From Mesocentrotus franciscanus (lineage: Eukaryota > Echinodermata > Echinoidea > Camarodonta > Strongylocentrotidae), in NCBI GenBank assembly GCA_037976565.1, contig CP137679.1, positions 25,212,761 to 25,276,760 on the forward strand: 64,000 nucleotides of DNA, given 5' to 3'. Made by a program: the position numbers and the translations under genes. This document shows positions 55,331-64,000 of this stretch, piece by piece; the first letter of the stretch is position 1, and every line of letters starts with the position of its first letter. Under the pieces are notes generated by a model. That model was not told the origin of the DNA and did no database searches. It saw only the letters and a program-made list of their open reading frames with translations.

Positions 55331-56515
55331 AGTCTTGTCGATTAAAATATCTAATAGGGTCTTTGACAGCAGACTAAGCGGTGTAAGAGCTACTAACTAT
55401 AGCGGGCACAAGGTACATACAAATACGTGCGTGGGACTATACACAGGCTGGACTTTTGCGTTACTGAAATAGTGCTCAGAATTCAACTAATTCATCTACT
55501 AAATGACCATAATAGACAAGAAACAATTCAAAGGTAAGGACAAGACTCAGTGCTTATCAATATAACAGAAATATTGCATGAAATATCATCAGGAAAGCAA
55601 ACTAAATTTGTCACAAATTAGCGACGAACACACCAAATTCAGCGCTGCAATGACGGACAAAACGGCGTAGAATTCAACTTTTCATCCACCAAATGAATAC
55701 GAACACTTGCATTATACAATCTTCAATATCTGTATCACCATTCTCGCAAACAATAAAATCACAGTCTATATCTACGGCTAATATATGAAGATTAAATATG
55801 GTAGGGTATTCTGCAATCAAGCCGGCCAGTTTTTGATAGCACAAATGATCACCGGCAATATATTAGTTATTACTTGGACATATTGTGTTAATTTTCATTG
55901 ATTTCTTTGATCTGTATAATTTCTTTCGTCAGTTTTATGTAATAAGGAACATTACACTTTTTTTCTTTTTAGTTTATCTTTATTTAATTCAAAGAACAGA
56001 CATGCAAAACAATCAAAACATGCAACAAACTTATACGGCAGAAGCTATAGACTCCATGTAGTGGGTACGAGCTTTTGTTTGTTTAGGGGACAATCTCCCA
56101 ATCGCATACGTCACATTATTTTGGGCGATTTATTGGTGTCATTTGGGCGAGAAAATGAATGTTGAACAATTCATGGTTTTGGGGGTAGTTTTTTGGTTGT
56201 TACGACCTGATTGATTATAATAAAAATCTGAAATATTTTTTTAAAAATTACTGAGGTCATAAGCTTTCCATTAATATAATATTGTATTTGAATCCGTTTC
56301 TACTTTAAGGACTTTTGAACACAGATTTGGGTTTATTTTGCAGGGTTTTACACCAAACTCAGGGGTCATAGCATGAAGAGAAAAGCTGACGATTGGATAT
56401 AATCGTAAGAATTTTGTGAAACTAAGAGCTATCCAAACGATGAGGAATCTTTAAGTGGAGATGAAATATGTTGATAATAATTGAGTGAGAAGGCGATGTT
56501 TTTATATATCCATAG

Positions 56516-56566
56516 GGAAAGAAAGAAAGAAAGAAGGATAAAGGAAAGAAAGAAAGAAAGAAGGAT

Positions 56567-56604
<38 letters not shown>

Positions 56605-56622
56605 AAGAAAGAAAGAAAGGAA
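56516..56622 (+). repeat. (GAAA)n microsatellite
   Basis: GAAA tetranucleotides with GAAGGATGAAA and GATA variants over about 105 bases. Confidence 0.95.
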
Positions 56623-59600
56623 AAGTACAGTTTTCATGCTCAATGGACGGTCAATAATATTCTGTATTTACATTTGCATAATCGAAAAACAAATGCAGAA
56701 AAATACTTCTGTTATGCATAAGTCAAACATATTGATGATAATAAAGACTGCTCAGATCGTAAATTTTATTCCACCAGAATATTTAGGAGGGAGCTAAAGT
56801 GCAGTTTGTCGGCTACGATTAGCTATTGGCATCTCTGAAGATGTAATAACCCATTTATAATGGATATATGGCATGTATACATGAGATACCATACCAATGT
56901 AAATTTTGGTTTATATTAATTCATGTCTGTCGATGTTTCGTCCTCGCTTAATATTTTGGAAGAATAAAAGCTAACAGTACTAATTAAATTTAGTACGTCT
57001 ATTTGCTTTGTTGAGACGCTAAATTTTATGATTTCGATAGTTTGTCGGGTTTCTTCAATCTCTTCAATCTCAAGCATAAGGTTTCAGTCAGACAGTAATA
57101 AATATCTTAAATACTTTTTGGGAGGTCCTAATCGAGAGGACTTTCAAATCAAACAAAAATACACCTGCACTGACGGGGCTGTCTCCAATTTATCAACATT
57201 CTTTTCATTCATTCTTTTGCAGCGTACAATTCGGCGCTACTTTATTTGTGTTCGCCACCGGTGCTTGAAAGTTAAAATTTAAAGATTAGACCACTTATCT
57301 ATTTTCCCTCCTATTGTATTGAAAACGGGCCATTCGAAGCACTATCTATTCTAATTATATTAACCCCATATTAGTTTCGAAGAAACCTTAGACCGTATCA
57401 AAAGCAGTCTTTGAGATGGCCATTCACTTGTGCCCCTACCAATAACACAAAGGAACAATGCGCATTCTGTGGACGCTACCAACACGGGGACGACTTCAAT
57501 CTCAATAGAGACAACAGAATTTCAATGTCTGACCGCCGGGTAATAGCTTGTGGACATCAGAAAGAAGCCTCTTTATTTGGCCATATTCGACTTCATAAAG
57601 GCATTGGTGTCCTTGATGATAATGACGACGACATACAGTCGTGATGGCGACGACTTGGTCGCGGAGAAAATTAATAAACCCCAAATCGAAAGAACGGGAG
57701 GTCCGTTAACTCGAGTTGTATGGCGGGAAACGCTGCTCTAGATTAGCTGTAAATTTCCCGCGAATCAGCCGACATTCGCAGTTCGCGTTTCTGAACAAGG
57801 TATGAACTGTCTTTTGACTCGTTTACTGCTTGTAACCCCATTAACCAGATAAAGTTTTTTTGGGGGAAAGGGGGCAAACACGATAGGGTGTAGATGGAGC
57901 GTCTGACACGCTTCGAAGTGCCCCTCTAATTGGATTGAGTTTGTCTTTATCGTATAATAGGGCATCATTTATCTCATTTGTAAACACCGTCTGCTGAATT
58001 CAGTGGGAGGATTTGGGTTCTGTGAAGTACGTACCCGGCCTTCGATTGGATTATGCACTTGAAAATTCCGTGATATATTCGTAACATGATTCATATTTAA
58101 GGGCCTGTATGATTTAGTTTCCATTATGATTCATCAAATAGTTTGGTTATACGGCAGACAGAAATATAGGTCACAAACCGATGTGTAACAAATACAACAT
58201 AATACAAAACATGACAACACAAATTTATCCCAACAATAAAGTCGGTCAAAGAATAAGAAAAGAATAGACATGAATCATAGGCGATGTAAATTTGATGCCT
58301 GTGCTGGAAACTAAGCATTTGCAAATGTGTTCCATTCACCCCCCACGACTTGCAGATTTTATCATAGCTGAATGACATTAATGTAGATTTTTACTTCTAT
58401 GAGAGCTTTAGTGTACGTATTGTAAAGTTATTAAGATCAGTGACGAAACTTCAGGGGCACGGGGGCACGTGCTCCCCAATCGAGTGGTGAAAAAAGAAAA
58501 TAGAAAGAAAAAGCGAAAAAAAAGAAAGCAAAACAGAGAACAGAAACTTACGAAAAAGTAAGAAACCCGAACTACCTCATGAGTAAGACCCGTGCCCCCG
58601 AAAAACAAAATCCAGTACCACCCCCCCCCCCGGTGGGTGGACTGACGCTAAGCCATTGAATATGCATTTATTTTCTGCGAATGCTAAGCGAAATTAAACC
58701 AACCCAAACAGCCCCCCTGGTATTAATGGACTTTTCCTGGGGATGAGGGCTCGAGGGAGTGATTGACTAATTAATTGGTTGAGTGAATTATTCTTTCAGT
58801 CAGTGATCACTTGGTCAGTTGATAATTATGGGGATGTAAAAAAGACACCACGAGTGAAATGAATTGGTTCAGGAAATAAAATCGGGGCAATAAGTATCAC
58901 TTACTCTGTGTTGTAACTACGGGAGCACGAGACCCCCATTCCACAGGCGAAAAAAGGAAACCTTCAATGAAAATGGAAAGCTTCTATACAGATTCATTCT
59001 GCAATTTTTTTGTTAAACAACAGATGAGCTGTCAGGTCTTGAAAACTAGGTAACCTGACACAGCATTAAGGCCCTTATTGTTGCCTACTCCCAGCATTAA
59101 TTGTAGACCCCAAAAGGCACCCGAAATGAGGACCTGTGCCCCCTCCCCCTCCCACCCCGCTCCTCCTCCGCCCCCATTAGACATGACTGATTCTTTTGAG
59201 AATCCTAAATAGGCGACTGATAATGCATCCTTCATGTTCCTATTGTTACATATCGCCAAACCGGTAGACAATTATTATGCAATCAAAGGGACAAAACGAC
59301 GAGTTTCTGCCCAGACAGAACCCCCATGACTCCATCCTGAAGGGCCCTCTCAAGGTAGCCAAACAGTGTTGATTCACTTAAAATTATTTGCACTTTCCCA
59401 CTTATCAAAGAGCTATTAGAAAGTTTACCTCGAAGTGGTTATTCGTGATGTAATTATACAAGGACGAGATTCTTCTTCTTTGTGCTGTCTGCACTAATTC
59501 TTCTTCTTGAAGTCTTTATAGGACCATTTGTACTTTTTTGTAGACATGGACTAGGTGGGAAGGTATGGGGTCAGTCCCCTATTAAATGTTGAAAAGTGAG

Positions 59601-62219
59601 AGAGAGGGAGATATGTGGGCGGGGGCGAAAGGGAGAAGGTAAGGCAACGTGAAATATAAGATTACACGACCTCAGCCTTATTTTCCCCATCGGTCATCGG
59701 TCGATGGCCATGTTCTCTCGTAGGTTATCCATCTACCAAGTGCGCCCCTCCCCACACCCCACACCCACACCCACACCCCAAAAAACGACAGCTTTGCCCT
59801 CATTGGCTTGTCCTACCCTCACGTCACGACAGGTACTCCATTGACACCTATTCTCAACCTCCAAGTAAACATTACGCGATATTTTCAGTTTATACCAAAA
59901 TGTATCATGTTTATATGATACATTTCCGAAGGCTTCATGCGAAACTGTGCCTCTGACTTGCTTTATTTTCAAAGATTATGTTCAAGAAAACTAGAGTGCT
60001 CATACCAATTGTTGGATGTTTTTTTTTTGGATCTCATTGTGTTTCGATTAGTCTAGACTAAGAATGCCAGCACAGAAGCATGTCTGCAGTGATAATTATA
60101 GCTCTACATAGTGCAAATACTCAAACTGTAGGGGAAATGGAGTAAAGCGACGTTCTATTTTCTAATGTTTGCAAAACCCCGCTCAAACGGCCTCTATTTC
60201 TTAAATAAATAGTTCCTTTAAATCAGTTTTATTTAGTTAAAGGGAATGTTAAGTGCTGGTTTAATGATTGCGCTTGCAGTTTCGGAAGAAAATTGTCTGG
60301 ATGTTATTCTGAAAGGTCATACATTGGAATAGTTGTGTATTACGCTGTTTTAGAATCCTCGACGTTAGCATTCAAAGCGTAATCTTTTTCTTTTGATGTA
60401 GCCAACTTGCATGGAAATCAAACAAATTAAAAAGCTTATTTTGACTGTCCCTTTTCAGTAAATTGGAGGTGTATTTTGGCATTCTTGGCACGAAATAATC
60501 ATTATATATAAAGAATTTCATGTCGCTGTATTTCTATTTGTTTACCGTTATGATTACATAGTGAGAGAGCTCACTATAATTTTTTTTAAATCTAATATGG
60601 GTAAGAAGAAAAATAATCTTGAGGTATGATGTAGTAGACTTTGTAAGAATCTGTGTATGAGGCGAACAGTACTTTTAGCCATATTTAGAGCTCGACCTCA
60701 GGAGACGGAAGTATATTTAAGAAATAAGATGGAATTCGTCGGAAGTTGACCCAAATACGAAGTTTGATGAGCTCTAATATTTAATCCAAGACATGTTATG
60801 AAATAAGATGCTTTGATAAAATTACTAAAGCCCAGTGCAGGAAATTAGACGGAGAGGAGAAGGAGACGATAGCTTCATGGTTTCTCTTTTCCATTATTTT
60901 CTTTCTTCTTCAAATCGTACAATGTTTATAATTATAATCTGTCATTTTGCACATTGTTTCACTGGAGGAGGTGGGAAGAGAAGGGTTATGATGATGATGA
61001 GAACTAATCTCACACAAAAACTTTTTTTTATATATATTTGTCTCTTTTAATTTTTTTTTGCACATACCATATCGCGATTTTCTTTACATCCTCTACATGC
61101 ATGCCAGTTCCAAATGTTATTAAAAGTAGAAATTAATTATTACGAACTTATTGGGATACTTGGGAGAAGTAAATATTGGAATTTTAAAACAAATGGAAGA
61201 GTGTAAGATATACTGGAATAATCTAGAAACCATCTTCTTCTTGAAAATGTAGCACTGAATAAGCATATTAAAATCTTCCATCCTTCCTTAATCCTGTGCA
61301 CCCTCGCGTATTTTATCCCATTCCGTGTTTACATGTCTTTACAACGCTTGAATTTCCAAACAATCTAAAAATGTCTTGATCCAATAATCAGGATAATTAG
61401 AGTATCTGGCACATTCTCACCGAGAGCGCTGAAAACAAGGATGTATCAATATTGGATCATATTGAATTCGCAGCTTATCCTCATTATATTATGTTCCTCG
61501 AGTAGCTAAAGATTAAATTCATCTTTATCCGTCACATCCCATGTTTTGGGGCTTTCGCCGAAGAGTGAACAACCTCCACAGGCTTCGTTAATCATTAAAG
61601 ATGTGATGAAATATGGCCGGGTGTGAAATCAAACCGAGATCCAGACTGCAAGATGTTGACTTGATTGGATGTGTTTTTAAAGGAAAATGTCTCGACTGTT
61701 AAATGTGAATTTTATATCGATTTTTTAACATTCCATGTAGTGGGGGCTCGTAATGCACTTACCAAACTGAATGTAAATTACACCCTAATGGAGAATATGA
61801 ATGTATAATCATCTACATTTCATTTAAACCATACAAAGCAGACCAGATAAAATAAACTGGAATATGTATACTGGATGTCCAAATCATGTTTTCTTATTTC
61901 TTAGTTCAGTCTGCATGATTTTTTTCCATTAATTTTTTGACAGATCCTCTCAAAACTTGAGGAGTGCAAAGTCGAATATCGGAGAGATATTAAGGGAAAA
62001 TAAGGAGAAAGCGCTGTGACTTTTATTTAGATGTGTTCCAAACACCATTCCACATGAGTGAGATTAGAATATCAAACCTTGGCGATAACATGTGTATTAC
62101 TTCAGTAATAATCACGAAGATTGGATTGTTTTCTAACTTTGAGGATTAACATTTTAATACAATAAACGAAACATTTACGCAGAATTATTACAATCGTCCC
62201 CGAAACTGCATCGGGGGGC
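56623..62219. other. Mostly unassigned sequence
   Basis: Holds the paired E2F sites at 57.7 kb, poly-C (58621-58632) and GGGGCACG debris at 58.4 and 59.1 kb. A 77-codon frame at 57411-57644 has scattered Cys/His but no clear finger. No exon pairs found. Confidence 0.45.
57722..57762. promoter_or_regulatory. Paired, oppositely oriented E2F-type sites
   Basis: GGCGGGAAA at 57722-57730 and TTTCCCGCG at 57754-57762, in a small GC-richer island. Further GCG-rich sequence and a possible donor (ACAAG|GTATGA near 57800) follow. No coding exon was tied to it. Confidence 0.3.
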
Positions 62220-62730
62220 TTAAAGGGACTTGGTAACATTGTTCAGATGAGAGAAAATGGTGTTAAAGTAGTGACTTCAATGCTAGATGTAAAATTAATG
62301 ATAATCTGAAAGTTTGAGTGAAAACAGACCATTATTAACGATAAAAATTGGGAAAAATTAATCTGATCGATTCCTTAATTCTCCCAACTATATTATTACA
62401 ATTTAATTACATTTTAGGTGAATGTAAATCGTAACACAGCTATGAATTGGCTCTATATATCATTCCAGACATTTAAGTGTTGAAAGATTTTAAAAATCCT
62501 GTCTTATGTCTTATGTTCATGGAAAAACGGTTGGGAAATTCAAAAATGGTTGGGAGAATTTACTGTTAGAAGGTGTTGACCAGTGACGCCTTCAAAGAAA
62601 ACCATAATTATCTTTGTGATTTGAGAATGTTTTCAGGATTTTTTGCATGCTAGAGGGTTAGTACAACATTTCATACAAAAAGTACGCAGTTTTTTCATCA
62701 ACCTTCAACAATGTTACCGAGTCACTTTAA
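62220..62730. mobile_element. TTAA-flanked MITE (Kolobok-like)
   Basis: Ends TTAAAGGGACTTGGTAACAT and TTAAAGTGACTCGGTAACAT (right end in reverse) with TGTT following in both. 511 bp, non-coding. Confidence 0.8.
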
Positions 62731-64000
62731 CAATGTATGTTATGAAACAGTGGTTTACAGTGTGGCAAAACTGATAGTTAAGCTTTGAACTTCTGATGTA
62801 TCTTCGTTGAGAACTTATGCTGTATATATGCAGCTGGTTCAGACTGTCAATATACATGGATACCAACGTGTTGCCTGATTGTATGCAATGCAAACATATC
62901 GGTTTCCCATTATATTTGCCCAAAGTAAAGCCGGTCTTTAAAGGCAATGACAATGAGACAAGGTACACAATATTATTAGAGCGTCCACAAAAGAATTATT
63001 TCTACATTCAGCAGCGAAATACATTAAATATTTTGAGGGTAAAGAGGGAAAAATATAGCGTTCCCCTTTTTTAAATTTCAAACTTCAATTATAAAAAATA
63101 TTTGTGGCACGTGGTGATGTGATAACAATTATTAAAGCATCTGGATTAAAAGAGGTACCGTACGAAAAATAAAATCAACACTAACTATTTGAGAATTCTT
63201 ACATGTATGAATGAAAAATTGAGAATTCTTGTATGTACGAAGGGAATATCGGTAATTTTTATATATATGAATGGATAATTGAGAATTCTTTTGGACTGTA
63301 TGCCTATGTATAAATGGAAAATCCTTTTAGGGGATGGGGCTCTTAAACTTTCACAAAGTTTGAACGTTACCTTTAAATTTGGCTTTATTTTGTTACACTG
63401 TTAATTACGGTATAACTATTTTATGTCCAAAACAAAGTTTTTGACACCCATTGCTGAGATTATCCTTGTGAAGATAAACACAAATCAAGGATATTTAAGG
63501 ATTTCAGGATTTAAGATAAGATAATTTGCCCCTCATTAATGATTACCAGGTGTTTGATTGACAAAGATGCTTAGTAAGAAGGATTAGTTGTGAAGATAAT
63601 TTGCTATTGACCGCAAGAAGAATCCATTCTAAGCAAACTTCTTGGTTTGGATTCTCTGGATATACACGTGTGGCGTAAGACATGGTTACCATTGCAATAC
63701 ATATACCATGATTCTTAAATCTAGATAATTAAATGTATAATCTAATTAGATGTATACTATATACAATTGTATGGTGTGAATAGAATATGAATCCACTTGA
63801 ATACACAACGTATAACTTAGTAAAGAATGAAATATTGTAAGGGTTTTTGTATAGTTGCAGATAATTATATGTTTCAGATATGATTCCTGTTAGAATATTA
63901 TTTTATTATTCAAGTAGTAACTGTAACACTTTTTCTTTTCTCAGTACTTGTCATTCAAAATAAGTTCAATAGAATATGTATGTTATGTAACATATTGACA
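62731..64000. other. No gene recognised at the right edge
   Basis: AT-rich; contains the 30 bp tandem repeat at 63.2 kb. An acceptor-like TTTTCTTTTCTCAG ends near 63944, but no frame after it fits the phase of the 50.2 kb exon. Confidence 0.5.
63188..63320 (+). repeat. Four 30 bp tandem repeats
   Basis: Units start at 63191, 63221, 63251 and 63281, exactly 30 bases apart (GAGAATTCTT.TATGTATGAA type); the third is the most diverged. Confidence 0.88.

Larger units (their letters stand above)
54495..56308. mobile_element. 1.8 kb composite fold-back element bounded by TTAA
   Basis: Outer arms: 54495-54550 pairs with 56252-56308 (TTAAAGTAGAAACGGATTC and about 35 more bases, nearly identical). 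Further paired blocks toward the middle are 54660-54720 with 56075-56165 (GGGCG...GACGTA.GCGATTGGG) and 54899-54945 with 55798-55845 (CAGAATACCCTACCA). All three pairs share a centre near 55.4 kb. The interior holds short tandem repeats and a separate palindrome. No transposase was found. Confidence 0.8.

Noticed and set aside
57197..57274. Acceptor CTTTTGCAG at about 57224 with a phase-compatible frame as exon 2 of the 50.15 kb gene
   Set aside because: The frame stops after about 14 codons, giving an implausibly short product.
57411..57644. 77-codon frame with CAFC, CGH and HIRLH that looked like a zinc finger
   Set aside because: Cys/His spacing fits no finger class, and there are no splice partners.

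Overview
This is animal nuclear DNA: genes are split into small exons with GT-AG introns, the base composition is AT-rich, and there is abundant pyrimidine microsatellite, tRNA-derived SINE, LINE debris and many short inverted-repeat transposons. The CDC7 protein is clearly metazoan. The repeat flavour (tRNA-headed SINEs with ATT tails, TTAA-flanked MITEs, long CT tracts) fits an echinoderm, most likely a sea urchin. That organism call is inference; no species can be named from the sequence.

Left third (1-14 kb): almost no genes. One minus-strand exon with an ankyrin motif (3065-3201) is the start of a gene that runs off towards the left. The rest is repeats: a degenerate ~22 bp minisatellite (about 5.7-6.7 kb), several fold-back elements (3.5-4.8, 9.2-9.9 and 11.2-12.2 kb) and SINE copies. 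Two candidate promoter signatures, an E2F site followed by a splice donor at 10.9-11.0 kb and a paired CCAAT box at 12.8 kb, lie upstream of the main gene.

Centre (14.2-25.8 kb): the only well-resolved genes, arranged tail to tail. On the plus strand is a complete CDC7 kinase gene with nine coding exons and a predicted protein of about 591 residues. The end of its last exon plus adjacent 3'UTR has been tandemly amplified to four ~161 bp copies. On the minus strand is a three-exon gene for a 239-residue protein that I do not recognise; its splice phases match exactly. It has a coiled-coil-like middle and a basic C-terminal tail resembling the MARCKS effector segment. The two candidate poly(A) signals face each other about 350 bp apart.

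Right part (26-64 kb): mostly repeats and unique non-coding DNA, with one intact tRNA-Val(AAC) gene, a 5'-truncated LINE, a 253 bp tandem duplication, a possible tiny first exon at 36.5 kb, and a signal-peptide first exon at 50.15-50.24 kb. The latter sits 2.1 kb downstream of a good TATA/initiator pair. A family of TTAA-flanked elements starting TTAAAG recurs through the window (nine placements). The largest is a 1.8 kb fold-back at 54.5-56.3 kb that carries a nearly perfect 61 bp-arm palindrome.

No bacterial features, CRISPR arrays, rRNA genes or viral genes were seen.
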